From the NCBI GenBank assembly GCA_015257125.1, contig JABZKU010000015.1:1-50447 (forward strand): a stretch of 50,447 nucleotides of DNA, in the 5' to 3' direction. The notes under the pieces are model-generated. The model worked only from the letters and a program-made list of their open reading frames with translations, was not told the origin of the DNA and made no database searches. Positions 24,138 through 31,467 of the stretch are shown piece by piece. The position numbers and the translations under genes are program-made. The stretch comes from Prevotellaceae bacterium. Lineage in GTDB: Bacteria; Bacteroidota; Bacteroidia; Bacteroidales; Bacteroidaceae. Each line of letters begins with the position of its first letter. The stretch's first letter is position 1.

Positions 24138-25382
24138 CTATTTGACTCGAAGAATATCACTCAACTTAGTGCTATAACTCGGGGATCGTAATTTGCTGGA
24201 AACGATGCTTTCTACGTGTTCTTGAGAGGCCAGTCGAAGACTGTCTCGTCCCATCTTGTGGGTTACGGAATCGAGGGCTTGCAACAGTCGCTTTTGGCGA
24301 TCGCGATCGACACTGTCAAACAATCCGCGCTGAATGGCGGCGTGTTCGATGCCGTCCACCCATACGCCGGCGCGTTTGGTGGGGGTGCCGTCGACATAAA
24401 CCGTAGAAAGTAGGCGGCGTGTTGCGGCTGAGAATTCACGTGGATCGGCTGTTGCGACTTCAAACGAGTGAACGGCCGTGCGCTGGATGAACGGGACATT
24501 GGGGTTGAAGCGATCGGTGGAAAAGAAAATGCCGATACTTCGTGCAGAAGAACGTTCTTTGCGCAACTTTTCAGCCACTTGAGCGCAGAAATCGGCCAAT
24601 GCGGTGTGCAGTTCGCGTGCCGTGCAGATGGGACGGCTGAAAGAGCGTGTGGATTGAATCGATTTGCGCGGTGTCGGGACGGCAAAACTTAGTACGGATT
24701 CGCCGTTGAGTTCGCGCCAAGTTTCTTCACCCGCAACGCCCATGAGCTGCTTGATTTGTTGCCGTCCCGATCGGGCGAATTGCCATGCGGTGTGGAGGCC
24801 CATCTGCTCGAGCTTTGCCGCACTTTTTCTCCCGATACCCCACACATCGCGTAGGGCGGTGAGCTCTAGCGCGCGTTTTCGTTTTTCGGGTGTGTCGATG
24901 AGGCAACAGCCTTGGTATCCTTTGTGCTTTTTGGCAAAGCGACTTGCAAGTTTGGCCAGCGTCTTGGTCGGGGCAATACCAATGCTGACGGGGATACCGG
25001 TCCAGCGCTCAACGATTTGTGAGAGGTGACGGCCGAAGGCGGCATAGTCTTCAGTTTCGGGGAGGAGGATGAAGCATTCGTCGATGCTGTATTGTTCGAT
25101 TTGGGGCACATGGCGACGAATCACGGACATCACCCGGCGGGACATATCGACGTAGAGGCCATAATTGCTCGAGAGTGCCATCAGTTGACCGCTTTCGACC
25201 AATCCCTTCACCTTGAAGAAGGGGACGCCCATGGCGATGCCCATGGCTTTGGCTTCGTTGGAGCGAGCGATGACACATCCGTCGTTGCTGGAAAGAACCA
25301 CCGTGGGGCGACCGATGAGCTTGGGAGCGAAAACGCGTTCGCAAGAAACGAAGAAATTATTGCAGTCAACGATTCCTATCAT
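24138..25382 (-). CDS. umuC: Y-family DNA polymerase UmuC
   Basis: Translesion DNA polymerase V catalytic subunit, 414 aa. Y-family motifs: IGIVDCNNFFVSCERVF at the N-terminus (metal-binding Asp), VVLSSNDGCVIARSNEAKAMGI, EQYSIDECFI (catalytic Asp-Glu), and SIGIAPTKTLAKLASRFAK. The helix-hairpin-helix region (LRDVWGIGRKSAAKLEQMG) follows, then a little-finger domain. Sequence features are those of UmuC rather than DinB. It begins 12 nt after the stop of the UmuD-like gene, so the two form the usual umuDC pair. A strong terminator follows. I see no LexA box by eye. Confidence 0.95.
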   Translation of the reverse strand: MIGIVDCNNFFVSCERVFAPKLIGRPTVVLSSNDGCVIARSNEAKAMGIAMGVPFFKVKGLVESGQLMALSSNYGLYVDMSRRVMSVIRRHVPQIEQYSIDECFILLPETEDYAAFGRHLSQIVERWTGIPVSIGIAPTKTLAKLASRFAKKHKGYQGCCLIDTPEKRKRALELTALRDVWGIGRKSAAKLEQMGLHTAWQFARSGRQQIKQLMGVAGEETWRELNGESVLSFAVPTPRKSIQSTRSFSRPICTARELHTALADFCAQVAEKLRKERSSARSIGIFFSTDRFNPNVPFIQRTAVHSFEVATADPREFSAATRRLLSTVYVDGTPTKRAGVWVDGIEHAAIQRGLFDSVDRDRQKRLLQALDSVTHKMGRDSLRLASQEHVESIVSSKLRSPSYSTKLSDILRVK

Positions 25383-25394
25383 GGAGAAGGGCTG

Positions 25395-25874
25395 TTAGAA
25401 CCGGCGGCGCGTGTGTTTTACTGCGTGGATGACGTAAGTCACGATGCCCCAAACAGAAAAATCATCGTTGTGGTCGACACGAAGCACCGGATAGTCGGGA
25501 TTGGCCGGGCGAAGAAGGGCAAAATCTTTGTTGATCTCGAGGTATTTGACGGTAAATTCGCCATCGATGATGCAGAGGGCGATATCGCCGTTTGTGGGGG
25601 TAAGCGATCGGTCGATGATTAGAATGTCGCCTTCGTGGATGTTGGCTCCGATCATCGAATCTCCCTCAACGCGGGCGTAGAAGGTGCTTTCCGGGTTGTC
25701 AATGAGGTCTTTGTTCAAATCGATGGCGGATTCCATCGTGGACTGAGCCGGTGCCGGAAAACCAGCGTGTACGCCATCGTCGGCATAGGGCAACGATAGG
25801 TGCGCTGTGCTTTGGATGGGGAGCACGGTCATCCCCGATGCCGTTTGCTGTTCGGGGAGATCATTGGTGAGCAT
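25395..25874 (-). CDS. umuD: UmuD-like S24 self-cleaving protein
   Basis: S24/LexA-fold protein of 159 aa, partner of UmuC. An Ala-Gly cleavage site (VHAGFPAPA) lies near residue 40, the catalytic Ser in ARVEGDSMIGANI and the catalytic Lys in EFTVKYLEI, in the usual order. Cleavage of its N-terminal tail in SOS-type stress would activate DNA polymerase V. There is no N-terminal helix-turn-helix, so it is UmuD rather than LexA. The open frame runs 18 codons further upstream, but I chose the ATG at 25874 (MLTNDLPEQQ) as the first normal start. umuC follows 12 nt downstream. Confidence 0.9.
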   Translation of the reverse strand: MLTNDLPEQQTASGMTVLPIQSTAHLSLPYADDGVHAGFPAPAQSTMESAIDLNKDLIDNPESTFYARVEGDSMIGANIHEGDILIIDRSLTPTNGDIALCIIDGEFTVKYLEINKDFALLRPANPDYPVLRVDHNDDFSVWGIVTYVIHAVKHTRRRF

Positions 25875-26054
25875 AGGGTGAAGTTTGTTTTTGTGGATGA
25901 GGCGTTTGTTGCGAAGATTGCGCGACACGGCACTCTGCCTGTTCGTGGCAGGTGCTTTTCTATGGGAAAATAAAAGGGGAGAAGCTCGCTTTTAGCGTTA
26001 AGTACTTGGCTTTGGTTCTTGCTTTTTTATGTCGGGTGGCTTCTCACAAAACAC

Positions 26055-26101
26055 AACAAGCTGCATGCAAGTACACGGAGTGCACTTGTATACAGCTTGT
26101 T
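26055..26101 (-). terminator. Terminator of the 2-oxoacid oxidoreductase operon
   Basis: Extended hairpin: AACAAGCTG / CAGCTTGTT outside, then CAAGT / ACTTG and CAC / GTG inside. On the minus strand it is followed by GTGTTTTGTG. It lies 16 nt after the last gene of the operon. Confidence 0.85.
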
Positions 26102-26117
26102 GGTAGAGGGCGGTGGC

Positions 26118-26381
26118 TTAAGCCTGCACCAGTGTGGAGTAAGCTTGTTCGATGCCTTTGGAGAAGTCTTCGCGCAGTTGGCGGTAGAAGCGTTTTACAC
26201 TACCCTGCTCTGTGTGGCTGATGCGGCTGACAATTTCTGCCTGCAAGCGAAACACTTCTTGTACAGCGGCTTGGATTTCGGGCGTCAGACTGCCTTTTTC
26301 TGCGTAAGAAAGTCCGCAAACGTAGAGCATTTCACCACAGATTTGGTGCACATTCTTTTTGAGACGTTTTCGACTTGCCAT
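26118..26381 (-). CDS. Small helical protein at the end of the Kor/Vor operon
   Basis: Cytoplasmic protein of 87 aa, strongly basic at the start (MASRKRLKK) and predicted all-helical, with no transmembrane segment and two Cys residues (ICGEMLYVCGL). I do not recognise a named domain. It lies 25 nt after the gamma-subunit gene and just before the operon terminator, so it is probably co-transcribed. Its role is unknown; a small regulatory or assembly protein is possible. Confidence 0.75.
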   Translation of the reverse strand: MASRKRLKKNVHQICGEMLYVCGLSYAEKGSLTPEIQAAVQEVFRLQAEIVSRISHTEQGSVKRFYRQLREDFSKGIEQAYSTLVQA

Positions 26382-26406
26382 TGTTTTGAGATTGAAGGGT
26401 GAGAAC

Positions 26407-26946
26407 TTAGCGTTGTACGAGCTCCATGCCTTTGAGGATAGCCTGCTCGTTGGCGGGAAGCAGGTGGTGATGGCGTTCCGGCAGGGTCTTGCGCAGGGCT
26501 TTCATCACACTTTCCACTTCTACGATGGGATGTACTTTCAGGTAACTGCCGAGAATGAACATGTTGAAGCACTTGGCCAACTTCATTTCGGTGGCTGTGA
26601 TCATCGCGGGGATGCAAAAGACATTGATGTCTTCGCGCGTGGGCGGTTGAATCACACCAAATCCGTCGTAAATAAGGGTTCCGCCGTTTTTCACTTTCGG
26701 TTGGAACTTATCGACAGAGGGTTGGTTGAGGAGAATGGCGGTGTCGTAGCTGGAGAGAATGGGCGAGGAGATGCTCTTATCGCTCACAATGACGGTGACG
26801 TTGGCCGTACCTCCTCGTTGTTCGGGACCATAAGCCGGCATCCAACTCACTTCGCGCCCTTCCATCAGTGCGGCATAGGCCAAGATTTTACCCATCGAGA
26901 GCACGCCTTGTCCGCCGAAACCGGAGATGATTATTTCTTGTGTCAT
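26407..26946 (-). CDS. 2-oxoacid:ferredoxin oxidoreductase gamma subunit
   Basis: Gamma subunit of 179 aa of a four-subunit 2-oxoacid:ferredoxin oxidoreductase. The N-terminus IIISGFGGQGVLSMGKILA is the family signature, followed by PAYGPEQRGGTANVTVIVSD. It forms part of the complex that oxidatively decarboxylates a 2-oxoacid to the acyl-CoA and reduces ferredoxin. It starts within the end of the beta gene (4 nt overlap). Substrate (2-oxoglutarate or branched-chain 2-oxoacids) is not decided by sequence inspection. Confidence 0.92.
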   Translation of the reverse strand: MTQEIIISGFGGQGVLSMGKILAYAALMEGREVSWMPAYGPEQRGGTANVTVIVSDKSISSPILSSYDTAILLNQPSVDKFQPKVKNGGTLIYDGFGVIQPPTREDINVFCIPAMITATEMKLAKCFNMFILGSYLKVHPIVEVESVMKALRKTLPERHHHLLPANEQAILKGMELVQR

Positions 26947-27722
26947 GCTTTCGGGGCTTTGGTGTTGTCTTTAATATCCCCTTTCGGATAGTAAGGGAAC
27001 ATGTTGTCTTGCATCCACTTATTGGAGTTGACCGGAGAAAGTTTCCAACCCGAAGAGCAGGTAGAAACAATTTCGACCAAGCACGATCCTTTGTGCTGCA
27101 TGGAGATGTCGAAGGCTTTGCGAATCGCTTTTTTGGCTTTGGCAATGGCGCCCATGGTTTCTACGCTTTGGCGGGTGACGAAAGCTGTTCCGTCGAGCAA
27201 TGCCGCAATTTCTCCGAGTTTCAAGGGATAACCGTGCAAGGCGGCATCGCGTCCGTAGGGGCTGGTGGAAGTGACCTGTCCCATAAGTGTGGTCGGTGCC
27301 ATTTGGCCACCGGTCATACCGTAAATCGCGTTGTTGATGAAGATAATGGTAATGCCTTCTCCACGATTGAGGGCGTGCAGTGTCTCGTTGGTACCGATAC
27401 CTGCGGCATCACCATCACCTTGGTAGGTGAAGACCAAATGATCGGGCAGCACGCGCTTAATGCCGGAAGCAACTGCTGCGGCACGGCCGTGAGCAGCTTC
27501 TTGGAAGTCGATATCGAGATAATTGTAGGCAAAGACTCCGCAACCGACCGGGCTGACGCCCACCGATTTTTCGGCCATTCCCATCTCTTCCACGACTTCG
27601 GCGATGAGCTTGTGCACAACGCCGTGGGAGCATCCCGGGCAGTAGTGCATCGTATTGGTATTCAGCAGACGCGGCCGTTCGTAGGCCACGGCGCCTTTTT
27701 GGATGATTTCTTCTTTCGTCAT
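26943..27722 (-). CDS. 2-oxoacid:ferredoxin oxidoreductase beta subunit (TPP-binding)
   Basis: Beta subunit of 259 aa carrying the thiamine diphosphate site: YCPGCSHGVVHKL at the N-terminus, YQGDGDAAGIGTNE (the GDG motif), then INNAIYGMTGGQMAPTT. This is the catalytic subunit for decarboxylation. It overlaps the gamma gene by 4 nt and begins 2 nt after the stop of a small membrane-protein gene that separates it from the alpha subunit. The order ferredoxin, alpha, small membrane protein, beta, gamma is preserved in an unbroken operon. Confidence 0.93.
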   Translation of the reverse strand: MTKEEIIQKGAVAYERPRLLNTNTMHYCPGCSHGVVHKLIAEVVEEMGMAEKSVGVSPVGCGVFAYNYLDIDFQEAAHGRAAAVASGIKRVLPDHLVFTYQGDGDAAGIGTNETLHALNRGEGITIIFINNAIYGMTGGQMAPTTLMGQVTSTSPYGRDAALHGYPLKLGEIAALLDGTAFVTRQSVETMGAIAKAKKAIRKAFDISMQHKGSCLVEIVSTCSSGWKLSPVNSNKWMQDNMFPYYPKGDIKDNTKAPKA

Positions 27723-27724
27723 GA

Positions 27725-27973
27725 CTATAGTTTGTTGAAGACCCCGGGGAGGCGGAAGATGGCTTCCACCATTTTGACGATGATGGCGAGAATCGCAATA
27801 CCATAGCTGAGGGTCAATCCGCGTTCACCGGCTCGGAAATACAACACACCGACGATGGCGATGAGCGCGAGGACAATGAACAGGCCGTTGAGCCAATTGC
27901 GTATGATGAGATTCCGACGTTCGCGGCGCATGGCCTGCAGTTCGTCTTTTTCGGTTGGGCCGGGTGTGTTCAT
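27725..27973 (-). CDS. Small two-TM protein inside the Kor/Vor operon
   Basis: Protein of 82 aa with a charged N-terminus (about 25 residues, ELQAMRRERRNLIIRN) and two hydrophobic segments, about residues 27-46 and 53-73. The positive-inside rule puts both ends in the cytoplasm. It is encoded between the alpha and beta subunit genes, overlapping alpha by 4 nt and 2 nt before beta, so it must be translated with them. No known subunit of soluble 2-oxoacid:ferredoxin oxidoreductases looks like this. A membrane tether or adapter is a reasonable inference but not shown. Confidence 0.82.
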   Translation of the reverse strand: MNTPGPTEKDELQAMRRERRNLIIRNWLNGLFIVLALIAIVGVLYFRAGERGLTLSYGIAILAIIVKMVEAIFRLPGVFNKL

Positions 27974-29043
27974 AGCATGGTTTTGAGCTTGTCGAGAATC
28001 TCGCCCGGGCTGGGTACGATACCACCTAAGCGACCGTAATGCTCAACCGGCACGCGACCTTCTACATGGTAGCGCACGTCGTAGACCATTTGTCCGGCAT
28101 TGATTTCGACGGTAAGAATGCCTTTGACTTTAGAAGCCAATTCGAGAACGGCCTCTTTCGGGAAGGGCCAAAGGGTGATGGGACGAAGTAGTTGTACTTC
28201 GATACCTTCTTCGCGAGCCAACTCGATGACTTTCTGAGAGATGCGGGCTGCTGAACCGAAAGCCACGATGCCGAGTACCGGCTTTTCAGAACCGCTCACT
28301 TCATAGCGAACTTCATTTTTCTCGATCTCACGATATTTGGCTTGAAGGTGGAGGTTGTGTTGCTCCATGATTTCGGAGCGTAGTTCCACGGAGGTGATGA
28401 CGTTGGGCTTGCGGCCTTTGCAACCTGTGGTGGCCCAAGGATAGCGTTCAGCCACTTCTTCGGTGGTGAGGCGTGCTTTTTGGGGTTGGAGCTCTACCTT
28501 TTCCATCATTTGTCCGATGACACCATCGGAAAGCATGATGACGGGATTGCGATAGCGGAAAGCCAGCTCGAAACCGAGGTCGACGAAGTCGGCCATTTCT
28601 TGTACGCTGTTGGGGGCAAGTACAATCGTTTCGTAGTCACCGTTACCACCACCGCGGGTAGCTTGGTTATAGTCACTTTGAGAAGGTTGGATCGTGCCCA
28701 AACCCGGTCCACCGCGTTGTACGTTGACGATGAGCGAAGGGACTTCGGCGCCGACCATATAACTAATGCCTTCTTGCATGAGGGCAATACCTACGCTGGC
28801 CGATGACGTCATGACGCGTTTACCGCAGCCGCCGGCACCGTAAAGCATGTTGATACTGGCCACTTCGCTTTCGGCTTGGAGCACAACCATACCGGTTGTT
28901 TCCCAAGGCTTGATTTCTGCGAAGGTCTCAAGCACCTCACTTTGCGGCGTGATGGGATAACCAAAATAGGCATCGCACCCACAGCGAACGGCAGCGTGCG
29001 CGAGCGCTTCGTTGCCCTTCATGAGATATATTTCTTTTTCCAT
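27970..29043 (-). CDS. vorB: 2-oxoacid:ferredoxin oxidoreductase alpha subunit (KorA/VorB type)
   Basis: Alpha subunit of 357 aa. The N-terminus has LMKGNEALAHAAVRCGCDAY and GYPITPQSEVLE, followed by ESEVASINMLYGAGGCGKRV, SASVGIALMQEGISYM and NVQRGGPGLGTIQPSQSDY, all typical of this subunit (pyrimidine-binding and CoA-region domains). Such subunits in Bacteroidota are often named VorB, but a 2-oxoglutarate enzyme is equally possible. I use the ATG at 29043; an upstream in-frame extension begins with a non-standard codon. It follows the ferredoxin gene by 76 nt and overlaps the small membrane-protein gene by 4 nt. Confidence 0.9.
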   Translation of the reverse strand: MEKEIYLMKGNEALAHAAVRCGCDAYFGYPITPQSEVLETFAEIKPWETTGMVVLQAESEVASINMLYGAGGCGKRVMTSSASVGIALMQEGISYMVGAEVPSLIVNVQRGGPGLGTIQPSQSDYNQATRGGGNGDYETIVLAPNSVQEMADFVDLGFELAFRYRNPVIMLSDGVIGQMMEKVELQPQKARLTTEEVAERYPWATTGCKGRKPNVITSVELRSEIMEQHNLHLQAKYREIEKNEVRYEVSGSEKPVLGIVAFGSAARISQKVIELAREEGIEVQLLRPITLWPFPKEAVLELASKVKGILTVEINAGQMVYDVRYHVEGRVPVEHYGRLGGIVPSPGEILDKLKTML

Positions 29044-29119
29044 GTGGTGTGGAATCAAAAGAGGTTGGGATGATAGAAGAGAAAAGCCTATTGCTCTTTC
29101 AAAAGCAAAGCAGTATGGC

Positions 29120-29350
29120 TTATTGCTCTCGGAGTTTGTAGACTACGATGCAGGCATCCGGACAAACCGTGGCGCAAGCGGTACAACCGATGCAGGATTC
29201 GGGGTTTACGTCCTGGCTGAATGCATAGCCGTGGTGATTGACGGCGGTGGTGCTGAGTGCAAGCGTCTGCGTGGGGCAAGCCACTACGCAAAGATTGCAA
29301 CCTTTGCACGCTTCTGTGTCAATGACAACGGCGCCTCTGATTTTCGCCAT
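29120..29350 (-). CDS. 2[4Fe-4S] ferredoxin-like delta subunit
   Basis: Polyferredoxin of 76 aa with two canonical clusters, CKGCNLCVVACP and CIGCTACATVCP, each CxxCxxCxxxCP. It carries electrons out of the 2-oxoacid oxidoreductase complex to a soluble ferredoxin. It lies 12 nt after the TPR gene and 76 nt before the alpha gene. Identity is certain from the motifs; its place in this complex is inferred from the operon. Confidence 0.95.
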   Translation of the reverse strand: MAKIRGAVVIDTEACKGCNLCVVACPTQTLALSTTAVNHHGYAFSQDVNPESCIGCTACATVCPDACIVVYKLREQ

Positions 29351-29362
29351 ATCGTTGTGTCT

Positions 29363-29635
29363 TTAAGGATTTAAATTGTCTTTGTAATAGAAGTCGTATA
29401 TGTCCGTGATCATGCCGAGCATTTCGGCGGCGGGGCTGTCGGGATCGACCTTCTGTGCTTCGAGAAAGCAGTTTTTCGCTGTTTTCCAATCGCCGCGTTT
29501 CGCTGCGAGCAAACCTTCAACATAATATCGATCGCCCGAGGTCAGTTCTTCGGGAGCGGCATCGCGGAGGGCGGCTTCGGCTTCCTCCAGTTGCTGTTTG
29601 TCTATCAGCTGTTTGATATAGTTTGCCTTATTCAT
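29363..29635 (-). CDS. Small TPR-like protein leading the Kor/Vor operon
   Basis: Helical protein of 90 aa with one or two TPR-like helix pairs (KQQLEEAEAALRDAAPEEL; GLLAAKRGDWKTAKNCFLEAQKVDPDSPAA). There is no signal peptide. I chose ATG 29635 (MNKANYIKQL) because a promoter box ends only 7 nt upstream; the longer frame would start inside it. It is the first gene of the operon and may help assemble the complex or bind a partner, but this is inference. Confidence 0.8.
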   Translation of the reverse strand: MNKANYIKQLIDKQQLEEAEAALRDAAPEELTSGDRYYVEGLLAAKRGDWKTAKNCFLEAQKVDPDSPAAEMLGMITDIYDFYYKDNLNP

Positions 29636-29642
29636 GATATTG

Positions 29643-29650
29643 CAAAAGTA
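29643..29650 (-). promoter_or_regulatory. -7 box of the Kor/Vor operon promoter
   Basis: TACTTTTG on the minus strand, 7 nt before the start codon at 29635. The best -33 candidate (29676-29679) is rather far, so the box is the main evidence. The transcript would be almost leaderless. Confidence 0.6.
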
Positions 29651-29751
29651 CACTTTTGTGGAGAATATAGGGCATCAAAAGCGGCCTTTTTTTGTCGCGC
29701 ACGTTAATATATTGCAAGGCGGCGTTCGCAAATGGGGCATTCTCAAGTGGG

Positions 29752-30420
29752 TCAATACTCGCGCTCTCCGAAAATTTTGGTGCCGACGCGTACCATATTA
29801 CTGCCACATTCGAGGGCGATGGGATAGTCTTCGCTCATTCCCCAAGAGCAGATGTTAAAGTTGGGGGAGTCTGCGAAGAATTCGTGTTTCGCCCATTTGA
29901 AAAACTCGTGCGCGATGGCGAATTCTTGGCGAATGATTTGCTGTTCATCCGTGAAACTCGCCATGCACATGATGCCGCGTAATTCTACATGGGACAAATC
30001 GCGCCAAACTCCAGACGTTAAATATTCGCGTGCTTTGTTCGGTGTGAAACCGAATTTGCTTTCTTCGCGCGCCACATGTAGTTGCACCAGGCAGGGTACG
30101 CGCCGATCGAAGCGACGGCCTTGTTTGTCGATCTCGATCAGTAGTTTTTCGCTGTCCACGCCATGGATGAGTGCAACGAATGGAGCAATGTATTTTACCT
30201 TGTTATGCTGAAGATGTCCGATGAAGTGCCACTCTATATCTTGTGGCATAACTTGTTGTTTCTCCATGAGTTCTTGTACCCTGCTCTCTCCAAATATGCG
30301 TTGTCCTGCATCATAGGCTTCGCGCAGCGCTTCGACGGGATGAAACTTCGAAACGGCGACGAGTTGCGCATCTGCCGGGAGCGCTTTATGTAGTGCGTGA
30401 ATTTGGTGTTGGATCGACAT
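29752..30420 (-). CDS. YggS/PLPBP-family pyridoxal phosphate homeostasis protein
   Basis: Protein of 222 aa, a PLP-binding TIM-barrel-like member of the YggS (PROSC/PLPBP) family, with no known enzyme activity but a role in vitamin B6 and amino-acid homeostasis. The PLP-binding Lys lies in LVAVSKFHP (about residue 25), followed by FGESRVQEL, WHFIGHLQHNKVKY, and the C-terminal phosphate-binding segment CSWGMSEDYPIALECGSNMVRVGTKIFG. Length is normal. It lies downstream of the DUF4494 gene, 115 nt away, on the same strand. Confidence 0.93.
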   Translation of the reverse strand: MSIQHQIHALHKALPADAQLVAVSKFHPVEALREAYDAGQRIFGESRVQELMEKQQVMPQDIEWHFIGHLQHNKVKYIAPFVALIHGVDSEKLLIEIDKQGRRFDRRVPCLVQLHVAREESKFGFTPNKAREYLTSGVWRDLSHVELRGIMCMASFTDEQQIIRQEFAIAHEFFKWAKHEFFADSPNFNICSWGMSEDYPIALECGSNMVRVGTKIFGEREY

Positions 30421-30535
30421 GAAGACGAGAGTTGTGGAGTATGGGAAAAGAAGCCGAAGGGGACACGACTTGAGGGGGATATCAGGCGGTGCCGCTGAGC
30501 AGATCGTTGATAGTAGATCGGGCGTTGTGGAGTGC

Positions 30536-30997
30536 TTATTCTTCGCCCTTTTCGGGAACGTCGTCTGCCTTGTAGTGGAAAACGTCCATAATTGAGGTTT
30601 CGGAGACGGCAGCGATTTCGTAGTCCATCATCGACCCCTTCATTCCCTCGTCCAAACGCTTCACTGCGTCGCGCAGATCACCGGCTTGTACCAGCATGTT
30701 GTGCGAGGTCTTTTTTTCTTTTCCGCTTTTCTCATCGAGGGTGATGAACGACAGTTTGGCTTTGTACCAACGATCGGCGGCATCATCGCTCGTTTCAAAG
30801 ATTTCTGCGAAGCGGGCGCGTTTGATGTCGCTCACTTGAAATTCTCCACTCATGAACGGGGCGACTTCTTTAATGATGCGTCGCTCGGCTTCCGTGAAGT
30901 TCAACGCATCCACGAGGTAGGGTTCGTTGACTTTCTTCACCAAACCGTTGTCCATTGTGCGTTCGTACTTAATTTTGCATTCAAACCATTCTGCCAT
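30536..30997 (-). CDS. DUF4494 family protein
   Basis: Cytoplasmic protein of 153 aa that fits the DUF4494 family common in Bacteroidales (MAEWFECKIKYER; YLVDALNFTEAERRI; SDIKRARFAEIFE). No catalytic motif is visible and the function is unknown. I start at the ATG at 30997, because the 75-residue upstream extension lies beyond a promoter box and does not look like protein. yggS lies 115 nt downstream on the same strand, an arrangement I recall from other Bacteroidales. Confidence 0.82.
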   Translation of the reverse strand: MAEWFECKIKYERTMDNGLVKKVNEPYLVDALNFTEAERRIIKEVAPFMSGEFQVSDIKRARFAEIFETSDDAADRWYKAKLSFITLDEKSGKEKKTSHNMLVQAGDLRDAVKRLDEGMKGSMMDYEIAAVSETSIMDVFHYKADDVPEKGEE

Positions 30998-31053
30998 AGT
31001 CGTTTCGGGGAGATTATTGGGAAAATATCTGTTCGACAATATTGTCGTTTTGG

Positions 31054-31061
31054 CAAAGGTA
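31054..31061 (-). promoter_or_regulatory. -7 box upstream of the DUF4494 gene
   Basis: TACCTTTG on the minus strand, about 57 nt before the start codon at 30997. No clear -33 element. Confidence 0.5.
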
Positions 31062-31345
31062 CGAACTTTTTGCAGCTCGAGAGCCTTTGTCCGACTTAAA
31101 TATATGGGAGTTTGCGTGAGAATAGACACGAAGATTTGAGGAGTCTTAGAAGTGAGTTGTTGATGTGAGAACACAGAGAAAAGGATAAGGTGAAAAAGGT
31201 AATCATAAGCGGGTATATACATGTATAAAGAGAAAAAGGACTTTCTTGCAGAATGTCTGCAAATTGAGAATCAAGTGATTGCATTGACAAACGCTCTGCA
31301 CAGATTGAGCGGTAAAACAACGCATTTGGGCACTTTTTTGAGGCG
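31062..31345. other. Divergent intergenic stretch without genes
   Basis: About 280 bp between the divergent DUF4494 and TPR-protein genes. It is AT-rich, with no convincing open frame, repeat or stem. Open frames that cross it also run through the promoter of the TPR gene. Confidence 0.5.
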
Positions 31346-31372
31346 TTTGCAATACTTTTCGCGAGAAATGGC

Positions 31373-31380
31373 TATATTTG
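31373..31380 (+). promoter_or_regulatory. Promoter box of the exported TPR protein
   Basis: TATATTTG, a perfect -7 box. A TTTG at 31346-31349 is the nearest -33 candidate, with a spacer of 23 nt, a little longer than usual. The leader would be about 80 nt. Confidence 0.55.
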
Positions 31381-31467
31381 CAGTCAGATCTATGCACAAG
31401 GTAGCCTACTCTTTCTTCGTGCTTAGAGTGCAAAATTGTACACACAACCACTATAACATACAGTTCA

